The notes under the pieces: generated by a model
Told to the model about the DNA's origin: nothing
The model's input: the letters and a program-made list of their open reading frames with translations, nothing else
Databases searched by the model: none
Assembly: GCF_022581195.2 (NCBI RefSeq)
Contig: NC_061463.1
Coordinates: forward strand, 6,820,001 to 6,884,000
Source: Helicoverpa zea
Taxonomy: Eukaryota > Arthropoda > Insecta > Lepidoptera > Noctuidae
Length of the DNA stretch: 64,000 nucleotides
Direction: 5' to 3'
Shown here: positions 1-11,614 of the stretch, piece after piece
Position numbering within the stretch: position 1 is the first letter of the stretch
Layout of the letters: each line of letters begins with the position of its first letter
Translations under genes and position numbers: made by a program

Positions 1-3000
1 TTACTCGCCCTTTGTACAGATGTTTTTCTCGGGAATACATATATCATGAATTCTGACTACCAGTTAGTAGGCAGGTAAAAACGTATACATCGTACTTCGG
101 AGTATGAATGCTACGTCTGTGTTTCTTTTCGTAGAAGGAGTAGCCGAATTGTATTATACTGGACATGCGATTAGAAAAAGAAACAAATACGTAGGTTATG
201 TATTATTTGTTGAGCCAGTGTCATTTCTTATTACTGTAACAGAATGTTTAAACTTTTTATATAGTCAATATATTCTTCGAAGTAAAATTACTCTAATACG
301 TTTTTATTCGTTATGGAAATCTGACAGAGAATTTCAATGTTCAAGGTTTTATAAATATTGATTAAAAATATATAACATTAATATTAATAGCTTTGCGTCA
401 AGTCAACTTATTCATTTTTTTATTATATCATAAATAAAAAAGAGACGTTTATTTTAACAAAAGGACCATAATTATCATAGTCTCATGATGGTGCCTCCTA
501 TAATATTTGGGCAACTAATACATACCTACAGCATAGCAGCAACAGACAGAATTGGTAAACAGAAAACGAAAATTATAATTAACAAGTTAAATAAAAGCCT
601 GTAAAAATAAACATAAATATTTCTAAAGACTTTAAACATGAATGACATTATTTCACAATCTGCCAAGCACAACTAGCCAAACAGCGGTGGGGTAAGTTAT
701 TTTTATTTGCCGCTGAAGGGAGCAAGCCGGCGGGCGGCGGCGTGCTGGCAAACGTGACCGGAGCCCCGCACTACTGCTGTTACACCATGCTCCTCTATTT
801 CAAACCTTACAATATAATAAATTAATATCGCCATACTCAAAAAGGCAGGTTTTTGTGAAAAAAATTACATAAGGAAATTGATTTTGAATATGATTTCTCA
901 TTGACTTTCTGTTCTCTGTTCATTTTTAACGGGAAAGTTCAAGTTCTAAATATATCGGAACCGGTAAAGCAAGGCCTAGTATTTATGCTCGACCCTGGAC
1001 TCGACCTCGAGTGGGGAGCCATATAAGAAGGTGCTTGTTACGACTGAACCAAGGCGGTGATGCTTCTAGGTCATCACAAACTTTCTCTAATATAATATAA
1101 ATAAGATTCAGGGCGAAAGAGCTCTAAACTTGCGGAATTTGATCTCTTCGAAATATGTACAATATTTATCTCCCAATACGGACCTATGACGTCAATTACG
1201 ATAATAAAATATTAAAGGACATTATTAACAGTTCATTTATTAATAATCGCGTTTCGCACAAACCCAACCAAAGGCTTAATGGATAGTGCTCCATAATTTA
1301 ATTAGTGAGCGACGACTATGTTGAAATGATCAATGGAAACTGAGTACTGAGTAGCCAGTGGCCACATAGCTATGATGGGGTTACTGTTTCTGTCTTTATT
1401 CTAACCATAACCTACACAAAAGTCTTTTGAACTCTCTTTTGAAACTGCTTTAGTATTATTGCATTAATTTCTTAAGCCATTGGCTATTCAACTTATTGAA
1501 CTCTACTGTATTTCTATTCAGAAGTTCAAAAATGCCCAGACGTGAACGACATTTCCAAATGTTCATGGAACCCAAGTCCCCTTCGAGCCGATGACAGAAG
1601 AACAATTAAAGCTATAGTTAATAGTAGCGTAACAATGAACTTAACAATTACAACACTTCAATTGTTACGCATTCACATAATTATGTGAAGTAACGCTGAA
1701 ATGTCACTCACCTTGTGTCAACCTATGAATGCTTTTGTATCTTTTGTGTATTTGACCATTATACGTTACTTGTTACAATTACCACCACACATTACCATAA
1801 TAGTGAAGTCTAAGAAGTTCTTTAAATATATTAATTGACCTGAACATACTTTGTTCTATTCCATTCTTGTTAACAATGATTCGTTTCAGTTGCTATGACC
1901 TTATAAATGGGCACTGTTTAAATGATCCTCCTACATATTGTAAAAGGTACCTGAACTGAAGCAATAGCCGATACTAAATTCTTAGTGTCCTTTAGTGTGA
2001 AGGTAAAGCTGCCATCTTTATCCTCTGTTATGACCAAAGTCATATACCGCAGTCCAGAAACTTTAATAAAATGACATAAAGTGAGCGATACATATGACGT
2101 GGCCGAGTAAATGGAGCTAGGTCATGTCGTAACCTTAGATGGGAAAAAATTTGATGTTCACACTGGGACAGATCATGACCCAGATATACTGGATGAAAGG
2201 AGATTAACTATCTGACATACTGTTTATTTTATTCCTTTGCCAGATTTGGGGCACTAAGAACTGTGGGCTTAACACAGTCGTTTCATAAACACCATCAATC
2301 TAGGCCTTTACAAACAAAGAATAGTTTTTCCTGCAACACTTTTTACAGTAAGTTGACTATTTATAAAATGTTACTAAAAGACTAATGTGCCTTCTTGGCG
2401 TGTATATTTATATTGGTGCCATTTTATCAATTACGTCAGAAGAAATTAAGATTACGATAATTTTGAAGACTTTTTTTAAGTCCCAGCCAAATCCAGATCC
2501 GTAACGTCAAGCTGAAAATAAATACTTCATGCCTTTTGTATAGTCCGAAGTTATTAATGAAACTTTCCACGCCACCCAACGAAGCGGCTGTCCATTCTAT
2601 ACTTCTATTCTTAGACTGATCAATTTGTTTTAATTACGTACTTAAATACTATAAGCTAATTTTATTTCATTTTGTTTTGTTTAGGTAATTGCGGAATAAA
2701 GGAAATGTTAAAATTAATTGAGGATTTTTTGTTCATTATATTCATATGAAAGTTGATACAAAGTTCCTTGAAGTGATGTAGTCCAAATAAATAAGCTAAT
2801 TAACCTTTACGTTCAAGAGGAAACTTCTTATTTGACATTCCAGTGATGTAACACATGTAGACTTACTTCGTGGAATTCTTTATCCTTGTAGGATACTTTA
2901 TTACGATTCAGATTACTGACTGACATCGAACACTGGACAAATATATAGAATATCAGAAGCTTTCTAATTTCCTATTCTTACTTACTAAGTTTTATTAGGT

Positions 3001-4300
3001 AATAACTTAAGTTTTTAAAGTTTTTATTTTCTTAAATAAGGGAATTTTCGTTTGCCTTGAAGATCGAAGCAAAACTATGAAAGCGAAGACTAAATAAATG
3101 AAAGTTAATCTAAATGAATAAATATTCTTATGTAATTTATACAAAAGTCACTGAAACATGCAAAATATGGAGATCAGTTTGTTTGGCTTTAAATAAAATT
3201 GTTAAGCAAACAAACATTGAGAAATAACAAAAATAACAAGTTTACAGTTATTCCTGAATGTTAATTGATTTGAAACAAATTGTGGTGTACGTTCAGTGAA
3301 TATTTTCATAGTATGAACCTTGGGAGTTCCGGCTGCGCTCTCAAAAGGGCACGACCCGAGCTATTCGTGTCAAGGATTGTTCTTTATATAGAGCGTTTGG
3401 ATTTGCTACTTGCATCCTAGGCTTTCTAGATTTTAATTGCCTAGGGCTAGATAAGCATCGTGAAGAAATCTGGACTTTAAAGTCTGAAATCGCCAATCGT
3501 CCTTCGGCAGGCGATGTGGGTAATGTTCATTCCTTCTCTGTATGAGAAGAGACTTCTGCCCTGCTGTGGCAGGACAAAAAGGCTGAAGAGAAAAAAGACA
3601 TAAGCACTTCTAATGTTTATAACGTTCTTGTTTCATTTATTGAATCGTAATATCGTAACTAAACTCAAAACATAAGTAGATAACAAGAAAAAAAATGAAA
3701 GTTAATCCAAAGTTGCATCTAATTTAGAAGCTTTCGTCAATAAGTTGCTCTTTACTCCACATTGCAAATGTTATGTTGACAAACTAACTAAGCAGGCCTG
3801 GCCCATCGGTACCTACTCGTTTTTCTTCACCTTGAAGATTTATATTTTCATTTTATTTGGAAAAGGTTTAATTCTATGTCAACTCTTAAATTCATAAATA
3901 AATTTCGTCATAATAGTTTTTATAAAATAACCCCAGGTATTTATGTTAAACTGTTATTGCATTGCAAAATGCTTCTTAGTTACTTGAATTCATCTAAAAT
4001 TTATCAGATAGGTACATACTATTTTGGTATATTTTCTAGTGGTTGTCTACCGAAATGTTTTGTCAAAAATAAATTACCTTGAAGATTTATATTTTGATTG
4101 TATTTGGAAAAGGTGTTATTGTGTCAACTCTTAAATTCATACATACATTTCATCATAGTAGTAGTGTTTAAGTATTATAAAATAACCTAGGTTATTTTAT
4201 GTTATACTGTTACTTGTACTTTGTTCATCAAAACTTTTACTAAATGTATTATTTTACTATGTTTTCTTGTGATTGTTTCCCAAATACTTTTTTCGAAAAA
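1..4300. other. AT-rich intergenic stretch without a recognisable gene
   Basis: No reading frame here looks like a conserved protein; the open frames are short and of AT-rich, low-complexity composition. Items I can name are a TGACGTCA palindrome at 1187-1194, an old SINE tail at about 3450-3592 and a diverged direct duplication at about 3829-4320. A short GC-rich patch lies at about 700-780. Exons of a flanking gene with large introns cannot be excluded. Confidence 0.6.
3450..3592 (+). repeat. Diverged SINE 3' tail
   Basis: The stretch contains a 'tctgaaatcgccaat' block and an 'agaagagacttctgccctgc' block followed by 'ggacaaaaaggct'. These align, with many changes, to the reverse complement of the tail of the better preserved SINEs at 23745-24034 and 36688-36973. 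No tRNA-like head is visible, so this is an old 5'-truncated copy in plus orientation. Confidence 0.6.
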
Positions 4301-4320
4301 AATATTATTGCCAAGATTAT
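3829..4320. repeat. Diverged ~247-bp tandem duplication
   Basis: Two direct units begin with the same 'accttgaagatttatattt' block, at about 3829 and 4076, an offset of 247 bp. Both continue through 'tttggaaaagg', 'tcaactcttaaattcata', 'tataaaataacc' and 'tttatgtta' in the same order. The copies differ by many substitutions and small indels, so the duplication is old. No gene or transposon terminus is evident. Confidence 0.65.
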
Positions 4321-4342
4321 TTAAAATAAATAAGTAAAGCCG

Positions 4343-5312
4343 GTATAAATACCAGCTGGGTAAGCATAGTAGCTGGGTGAAACGACCTCCGGCGTTACAT
4401 CCAGTGCTGCGGCCTCGATGATAATTGTGTATCTGCGGAGAGAGGTGAGGTGGAGTGCACCCCGAGCCTGTGATCTAGTTTTGAATGGGCTCGCGGAGGC
4501 TCACGCGTGACGTCAGAGAGGCGTAACTGTGACGTCAACGGCGGAAACTAGGCCGCGCAGTCAACGACCGCGGCCTCCGCTGCACAACCAACACCGCTGT
4601 CCTTGGGGGCTCGTCCAAACCGCGCCAACTACAACATTTCAGTTTCTCGCGATATGCTTTTGTTTTTATCCTACATCTTTGTTGTGCTTAGTTGCATACT
4701 AGAACAATCCAAACACGTTTTTTACACAATACCAGCAAATTAATTACAGACTTCTAACAAGTTCAACGATCAGAGTTTTACACTATTACAGAACCAATCA
4801 ACAAACAAAGGGGCACGTGTACAAAAATTGTTGAAACAAACAAACATTGCAATTACAAAATGTTCACGTTCAACTTTAAATTGACATCGAACGCATGGCA
4901 GCTAGTTAAAAATTTTGATTAGATCGGTTGATTCAGATCTAAATTGATTGTTGTGTTTACTAAAACAAGTTTGATAACCCAAAATAAATAGCTTTGAATA
5001 TTTTTTTGTTTTGCGGAGTTATTCGGTTTCGCTTGGGGTCTGTCCCATCCCCCTGTTTCATTGAGGCTGCAAACTAGGTCAGAGCTTGCAGCAGCAGGCC
5101 CGGGCCCCGCCTCCGATCGATGGCCCGGCGTCAATGAGGACCAGCCCCGGAACAGAGCCGCTAACTATAGCCAACGCCAACTGGCTATAAATAGAGCCCA
5201 AGGTACTGCGCCATGTTTCATATTTCAGTGCACGCTACTATTTATGGAAGGTATGGCCTACTTCGTTTCGGAGACCTCGCTTACTTTGACCAGGTACACG
5301 TACGTGACGTCA
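4343..5312. promoter_or_regulatory. Putative promoter region: CREs and TATA boxes in a GC-rich patch
   Basis: This GC-rich patch stands out from the AT-rich surroundings. It contains two perfect CRE palindromes TGACGTCA at 4508-4515 and 4530-4537, 22 bp apart, and a third at 5305-5312. A palindromic TATA-like site GGTATAAATACC lies at about 4341-4352 and a second, CTATAAATAG, at about 5183-5192. A short ATG frame follows the second TATA at about 5213 and runs into a possible donor 'ggtatgg'. No convincing downstream coding exon was found, so the gene it would drive is unknown. It could also be a regulatory CpG-rich element. Confidence 0.4.
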
Positions 5313-5716
5313 AAATATTGTTTAACACTGAGTGCTAGCACTCAACAATGATTTGTAGGCCATCAGAATGTTCACAATATAGTTAATAGGAGAAGTGCAT
5401 TTTAACTATAGCCTGATGGATTGCTACATATGTAGGTACATATATTTGGCGTTTCTCTGTGAAGACAAAGTAGTTGCAATTTATTGAAATAAAAGATACT
5501 CTATCGTTTTGATCTCGTTGTCGCTAACGTGACTGCCGATGTTAAGTAATCAAGTCTTACTAGTATTTTAATTTCTCAGTAAAACAATTCTTGATTTGTG
5601 ATAGTGGCTACCCAAATACTACAAATTGTGTAGATAGCCTTGCAGTTAGTGCCTCTTCTACTGCCCTCTAAAATTATAATCACATTTTTTTTCTATTCGT
5701 ATATGATTACGTACTA

Positions 5717-7685
5717 AAGTCTAAAGCAACTTGGTCAGTAATTAATAGTAACAAACCTAAATTCCCAACTGAAGACATTAAAGAACTGTTAATTGACAAT
5801 CTTAAAATCACACAACCTTCTAAAATTGCAGAATCGTTTAATAACTACTATGCTGACTTAGTTCAACCAGAGAGTACTAATAATACCCCGAAAAAACAAA
5901 CTTGCACATACAATTCCCCGTTTTTTTTTTTCTTGGCCCAGTCGATCCAACCGAAATTTTTTCAATCATAAACAACCTAAAAAATACAAAAAGTACTGGT
6001 TATGCATTTGCGTAACAATTTTAAAACAATTCAGTCATATAATCTCACCCATACTGAGTCACATTATAAATCTCTGCTTTGAACAAGGTACCTTTCCGTC
6101 ATCTTTAAAAACCGCTGTAATTAAGCCAATTCATAAAAAAGATACCAAATCTGAAATGAAAAATTATAGGCCGATTGCTCTTATCCCTATATTTTCTAAA
6201 ATATTTGAAAAGGCTATTTATAACCAACTCTATAACTATTTTGACAAAAACCACATCTTTTCCGACAAGCAAAAAGGTTTTAGGAAGAATATGTCCATAA
6301 ACTTAGCTATATATGATTTTCTGAGTATGATCTATCCCAGAGTAGATGCTAGACAGCCGTCATTCGCTTTGTTTATGGATATGACAAAGGCCTTTGATTT
6401 TGTAGACCACTCAATTTTGTTGAATAAACTGGAGATATATGGTATCAGAGGCAATGCCCTTAACTTAATTAAATCATATCTCACTAATAGAACTCAAGTC
6501 ACGAGTATAACCAAAATTTGTCCTAGGAGTAAAATTGAAACTGAGTATGGATCAGGCCCTAGAATAGTTAAATTCGGAGTCCCTCAAGGCAGTGTTTTGG
6601 GTCCTTTGCTCTTCCTTATATATATTAATGACCTTCCCAACTCAACCAATGATAGAATGGTGCTATTCGCAGATGATTGCACAGTTGTTTATAATAATGA
6701 AAGTGATATCAATAGAAGTCTATGTTCCATAATAGAATGGTTGGAGAATAACAACTTATTAATAAATCTAGATAAAACTAAACTCATGCATTTCAAACAA
6801 AAAACCAATCACAAATTAGATACAAAAGTAGAATATTTGGGAAAAGAAGTAGAACTAACCACAACAACTAAGTTTCTCGGAGTTCACATAGATAATAACC
6901 TGAAGTGGCAAACACACATTGAATTCCTATGCAAAAAAATATCCCAATCGTCTTACAGCCTCTACCTACTATCCAAAAAAGTGAGCCTCCCCTCACTACT
7001 TGTCGCATACCATGGTTATGTAGTTTCTAGGTTAAGATATGCAATAATCTTTTGGGGCAATGCTACTAATTGGGACAAGGTTTTTAAATGCCAAAAGAAA
7101 TGCGTCCGTGCTATGTGTGGTCTGAAAAAAACTGACAGTTGCAGAGAACACTTCAAAAAACTTGGTTTACTTACAGTTCCATCAATTTATATACTAGAAT
7201 CGGCTCTATTCATAAAACAAAATCCAAAATTATTTACGTTAGAATCTGGAACTCGTAATAGAAGTAGAATATATAATAACGTTAGCAGAAGATTTAAAAC
7301 CACATTGTATGAAAAAAGTGTTTTCAACATGACCACTAAAATTTATAATAACATTCCAAAAGATATTAAAGAAATTGAGAATGTAAACATTTTTAAACAT
7401 AAATTATGTAATTTTTTGATGGATAATTGTTATTACTGTGTTAATGATTTTTTGTCAAACTAGGCAATAATTTGCAACGTTAAACTCGGTCCTCATCTCT
7501 TTTGTTTTTGCTATTGTGTAATATTAGTTGTGTTTGTATTTTTTTTTTCCTTTTTCTATTTGTATGCCCTGTGTGGCAGATCACGGCATGAACATATTAT
7601 TATATTTAAGACCTATTATTGTACCTGTGTATCACAAATAAATGATTTGAATTTGAATTTGAATTTGAATTTGAATTTGAATTTA
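5717..7685 (+). mobile_element. 5'-truncated, decayed non-LTR retrotransposon (Jockey/CR1-like)
   Basis: The remnant has a LINE reverse transcriptase and ends in a tandem (GAATTT)n tail at about 7647-7685 after 'aataaatgattt'. Homology starts near 5717 in the region just ahead of the RT domain. It is broken by frame changes around a poly-T run near 5925 and again near 6000, after which the frame at 6156 stays open to a TAG at 7461-7463. No endonuclease domain remains. The microsatellite-like tail suits CR1/Jockey-group LINEs; the clade is an inference. Confidence 0.85.
6156..7463 (+). pseudogene. Reverse transcriptase fragment of LINE ORF2
   Basis: An open frame of 435 codons covers the reverse transcriptase fingers, palm and thumb. 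Visible motifs in order are YRPIALIP, FRKNMS, the catalytic-aspartate block FMDMTKAFDFVDHS, GVPQGSVLGPLLF and the active-site box FADD. The protein would copy element RNA at a nicked target. The 5' part of ORF2, including the APE-type endonuclease, is lost, and two frameshifts separate this frame from the remaining upstream part. The ATG at 6156 is simply an internal methionine. I treat it as a dead fragment, although the RT core itself has no stop codon. Confidence 0.85.
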
Positions 7686-9020
7686 CTGGCGCTGAGTATT
7701 TAATGAGCGATAACAAAACAATTCATAGCCATTGACATTATATTAATATTAATTTTATTGAAATCTGAAAGAATCCATTCACATTAATTTGTTCAATAAA
7801 ATTATCTTCAAAGTAGTTAAATGTCAAGTACGTGATATTGTTTCTTCATGTCCTTTAAAATTCTTGAAAGTACCTTTAAGACCTTTGACTAAGCTCGTTG
7901 ATTGATTAGGGAAGGAATCGGTTAGCTCGATACTTCTTACCTGCTTACATACACCACCCATTACAATTTTAGCTAGTAACATTTCTGATGGCAAATAAAA
8001 TTATTTTAATTTACCAAAATAATCAAATACATAACTATTTCAACCAAGCAAGACAGACAGTCATAAAAATCATTTTGTAGTTATAACTGTAATCGTTTTG
8101 CAAATTGCCCTGTCATAACCGTAATCTTTAAACTCGGAATATGCGTCACAATAAAACAATTGCAGGCTGACATTTGAGCTACGGTTCAGTCCAATCACCT
8201 TTGTATGAGCAAAAGCCTAGCCTACTCAGACGGTAGAACATAACTTGTTATATGTCTGAGTGAATGCACCCGTGGCGCATTCAATGAGTTTGCGTCACTA
8301 ATGTCGAATATGCGTCAAAGTATCAGGTTTAATAAACTTCGTACACAATAGGCTGTACTTTGTTCCTTTATGGGAAAATAATGGAGTAAAAATTACTTTC
8401 ATACGTTGGAAATATTCCGTATGATATTTGATCTATTTTTATCCTAGAAGGATAAAAATATAGGATAGGTCTTTGTCCTTTTAGGATGGGGAAATCATCA
8501 GAATCAAATGACCCTGCTGTGTTTGTAGTTTCAGTACTTGTTAAGCAATTCACATTTTAAGGGTAGTTACAGAAAGATTAATAAGTTTACATGCAAACAC
8601 AATGGAAGAAACTGTATTGTATTGCATCGTTTAAACTGTGTCCGTTACGAATTAATGTCTACCCTGCCTACAGCACGACATGTGCAAAGATGAAATATTA
8701 GTCCTTTGGAGATCAGTCACACGTCAAGTGGGTTAAAGATAGATAGTTCCCCACTGTAGCTACTACGAGCTATTGTTTGAGCGAGACCTACTCGAACTTT
8801 CTATCTTTAGACAAGAGCTGCGAAGCGCAGTGCAGACGATGTCACTTCTAATTTGAATTTTAACCGTAATATTAGGGTTATTAGGTTTTTTTGTTGGTAA
8901 TGTTACTTCGAGCCTTTTTTGTTAAATTGTGTATCCAAAAAGGGAACTTTTATTGAAAATAAAGCTAAAATTAATAAAATGTTAAATATATTTTCCAACA
9001 ATTATTTAAAGTCTAGATTT
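7686..9020. other. Intergenic DNA without recognisable features
   Basis: AT-rich sequence between two LINEs. The only open frame, at 8368-8553 on the minus strand, is 61 codons with no family signature. The string 'atgcgtca' occurs three times between 8140 and 8320, too few to call a repeat array. I see no gene, tRNA or intact transposon end here. Confidence 0.55.
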
Positions 9021-9035
9021 CTAAGTGCATAAAAT

Positions 9036-11599
9036 CCACCTTTTTTTATTGTTGGGTTCAGTTTATGTACATATTTACATGACGTAAAAAAAAAGCCTTA
9101 TTTATACATATATACAACTAAAAAATGGCATCAAAAAACTCCTCATCGCTGCCCACCGGGAGTGTACCCAAGAGGCTGGCAGCATTGCCACGTTGGATGG
9201 CAATGCTTAATTTTTGACCAAAATAAAAACCAGCCTTTGGGTCACTTGAAGTGTCAGCAAGTCGCTTTGCCAGATCTTTAAAAAGCAGATGAGCACTTGG
9301 ACCCCACGGCCCGAGGGTTTCAACCCCAAACGGCTCAAAGGTATAGTTACCAACCAGGGTGCTATATTTGCGCCGTTTGAGGTTCTCTGCAGCCGCAGCA
9401 GCGGAACCAGCACATCGCGCCGAGCTAGGAAGGTGAGATGGTGCAAGAGTATCGACACAAGTCGCGTCCCATACTAAAGACCTACCCATCTTCCACGGGA
9501 ACAACGACATACCGTCTGGTCTCTTGCCATCGTCGCGTGCCAGACCACTGGGTTCTAATATGGCTGGAACGCCTACGGCAACAAGAGCGCGACGGATTAT
9601 GTCATTGATATTCGCATGCCGTGCAAATCGTCCCGCGCTGCGGCTGCACGACAAGCCGTGGTGTCCAAGGCTGCTGACAGCTTCGCCACAGTGGCAGCGG
9701 TGAGGAGAGCAGCACGGAGCACCCAAACGCAAGCAAACAGCAAGCCGGAAAGTGGTGTCGTCAAACAATGTGCCTATGTTTGACGACGGAAGTGCCAGAA
9801 GCCATAGACCCGACTCCCATTCGCCCACAGCCAGAAGGCGCGCTCGCTCTGCAGAAGAAATTGACGTATTTAGCAGATTATTCCGTATAACTCTGCAGAG
9901 CGGCTCATCCCACTGTCTCTGGGAGGACGGGTTGACGGGTGGATCAGTATTCGGGCAGGTGATTTTCCAAGCCTCTACAGCCTCAGTCAGACATGGTACC
10001 TCGCAATTGGCCAGTGTGATAGGAAGAATTTTCCTGGTCAATTGCTCAGTACCATGGACGGAGGATATAAAGGCCGGTAGGCTAATACTTGAAATTTTGC
10101 GGACGCCAAGCCCTCCCATGCGAACGGGAAGAGTAGCCTGAATCCAGGCTCGGTCGTCCAAGGCCACATTTAAAATTGATGTTAATGTGTGTCTAATAAT
10201 TTTGTCAAGTTGTTCCAAAAGGTTTGTGTGCTTCCATAGAGTGGAAGCGCGCAAATAGTATGTTAATTTTGGGCCAAAACAACAATATCTAATGATTGTG
10301 ATGGCTGAGTGCATGTTAATTTGGAGCAGCCTTTCCGAAATATGATTGAAATTTTGTATTTTGTCCTGAATAAAATTCGAAAATGAATTTTCATATATTG
10401 GGGAACCAAGGAGACAAAGAGAGTCCTTATCAATTAATTTAATATCCGGGGCTATTGCATTGAATTTTGAAAGTGTGTCTTGTCTGTCAGTATTGTCCGG
10501 TACAAAAAGTTCGCATTTGGAGTAATTTAAATTTAGACCTATTTCTTGAAATTTGTTTTGGAGAAAAGAAAAATCACCAAGTACTGTATCTACTTTGCCC
10601 CCCAAGGTTCCGTCATCAAGATACCAAACGTTAAATTCCGAATTTAGCTGCCGAATTATAGGGTTTATGGCTAAACTGAAAATCACAGGCCCGAGTGGGT
10701 CACCCTGCTGACAGCCAACAGAATATTCCAGAAGGTTGTCCTGATATAGTAATTTAGATGGATGTCTGTAGCATTGCCAAATAAAACTGTAAATTTGGGG
10801 TAACTCTTTTTTCGTATTTGCCAGCAAGGTGTCCCTATTGACTGAATTAAAGGCATTCTTTATGTCAACCTTCATAATGACCTCTCCTTTGCCACAATTT
10901 AAATAGGTCGATAACGCGTGCACGGCAGCCTCGCAGCCCCCTCTTGAGCCGTAACCCAGCTGAAGGGGCTGAAATTTTTCCGAAACACCCTCACTACAAA
11001 ATTTACAGCAAATCTTGGCTACCGTGCGACGGTAAGTAGTCCCTACGGCAATTGGACGAATGCCACCATCCCTCTTGCGTAGGGCGCAGAGATTCGCTCC
11101 ATACAAGACGTCGATGACGGCCTCGTCCACCTTGCCGGCGAGCATAAGGTTGACCAGGGCTGTAAGCTCCTTCAAGAGTGACTCACCAGCTTCCCCGGCG
11201 CTTGGGCAGGTAAGGTCCTTAAGGTGTTGCGGACTCAAGCCGTCGAGGCCGCCTGCGGAACCGCTCCTGAAGGAGCCTATAGCCGTGCTCAATTGTCGAC
11301 CTGTAATAATGAGGGTATGGGTGTCCGGATCAGGGGGGTCAGGAAAAGAAAGGTCATCGGATGGGGCAGGGTGTTTGCTCTCCAGAGCGGAAAGTGTTTC
11401 TGGAGAACAAGGTGCCACCACATCACTGCTGAAAAGAATCCTCGCTGCACCACTTATGTCACCTTCACTTAACTTGGATTCTACCAGGTGGGGGATGCTC
11501 CTCGAATAGGTAGAGCCTGTTGTCGGTGATTTAGTGTCGAAATCTCTGGCCGAAACATTACAATTATCTTTAATTTGGGTCGTTAAAGACTAGACAAGA
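9036..11599 (-). mobile_element. 5'-truncated RLE-type LINE with 15-bp target-site duplication
   Basis: The insertion is bounded by identical 15-bp direct repeats CTAAGTGCATAAAAT at 9021-9035 and 11600-11614, the expected product of target-primed reverse transcription. On the minus strand the element begins inside its open reading frame, so it is 5'-truncated, and it ends with an A-rich 3' end next to 9036. The whole 2.56-kb insert, apart from about 80 bases of 3' UTR, is a single uninterrupted coding frame, which suggests a young insertion. The target is anonymous AT-rich DNA rather than 28S rDNA, so the copy is not a classical R2 insertion. Confidence 0.88.
9118..11589 (-). CDS. LINE polyprotein: reverse transcriptase plus CCHC and restriction-like endonuclease (5' partial)
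   Basis: The frame is open from the insertion junction (a TAG at 11590-11592 limits it) to a stop at 9118-9120, about 823 codons, and has no proven start. The GTG at 11421 is not a real initiator, because the preceding 56 codons read as normal family protein. The RT shows GLDGLSPQHL, a catalytic-aspartate block KVDIKNAFNSVNRDT, GCQQGDPLGPVIFSLAI and an active-site box YLDD in place of the usual FADD/YADD. Towards the C terminus come a cysteine/histidine cluster (CCSPHRCHCGEAV...HHGLSC) and KRPDG...LVWDATCVD, which resembles the PD-(D/E)XK core of restriction-like endonucleases in R2/NeSL/HERO-type LINEs. The domain order RT then RLE supports that assignment; the exact clade is uncertain. Confidence 0.85.
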   Translation of the reverse strand, partial: SLTTQIKDNCNVSARDFDTKSPTTGSTYSRSIPHLVESKLSEGDISGAARILFSSDVVAPCSPETLSALESKHPAPSDDLSFPDPPDPDTHTLIITGRQLSTAIGSFRSGSAGGLDGLSPQHLKDLTCPSAGEAGESLLKELTALVNLMLAGKVDEAVIDVLYGANLCALRKRDGGIRPIAVGTTYRRTVAKICCKFCSEGVSEKFQPLQLGYGSRGGCEAAVHALSTYLNCGKGEVIMKVDIKNAFNSVNRDTLLANTKKELPQIYSFIWQCYRHPSKLLYQDNLLEYSVGCQQGDPLGPVIFSLAINPIIRQLNSEFNVWYLDDGTLGGKVDTVLGDFSFLQNKFQEIGLNLNYSKCELFVPDNTDRQDTLSKFNAIAPDIKLIDKDSLCLLGSPIYENSFSNFIQDKIQNFNHISERLLQINMHSAITIIRYCCFGPKLTYYLRASTLWKHTNLLEQLDKIIRHTLTSILNVALDDRAWIQATLPVRMGGLGVRKISSISLPAFISSVHGTEQLTRKILPITLANCEVPCLTEAVEAWKITCPNTDPPVNPSSQRQWDEPLCRVIRNNLLNTSISSAERARLLAVGEWESGLWLLALPSSNIGTLFDDTTFRLAVCLRLGAPCCSPHRCHCGEAVSSLGHHGLSCSRSAGRFARHANINDIIRRALVAVGVPAILEPSGLARDDGKRPDGMSLFPWKMGRSLVWDATCVDTLAPSHLPSSARCAGSAAAAAENLKRRKYSTLVGNYTFEPFGVETLGPWGPSAHLLFKDLAKRLADTSSDPKAGFYFGQKLSIAIQRGNAASLLGTLPVGSDEEFFDAIF

Positions 11600-11614
11600 C
11601 TAAGTGCATAAAAT

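Noticed and set aside
104..361. 85-codon frame with a hydrophobic start
   Set aside because: No recognisable motif, AT-rich chance composition, no promoter or splice context.
5061..5351. 96-codon open frame in the GC-rich patch
   Set aside because: Composition is driven by GC content, there is no family signature, and it overlaps an antisense frame of the same kind; it spans the second TATA box.
9118..11421. GTG at 11421 as start of the LINE protein
   Set aside because: The 56 codons upstream are open and read like normal family sequence up to the insertion junction; the element is 5'-truncated.
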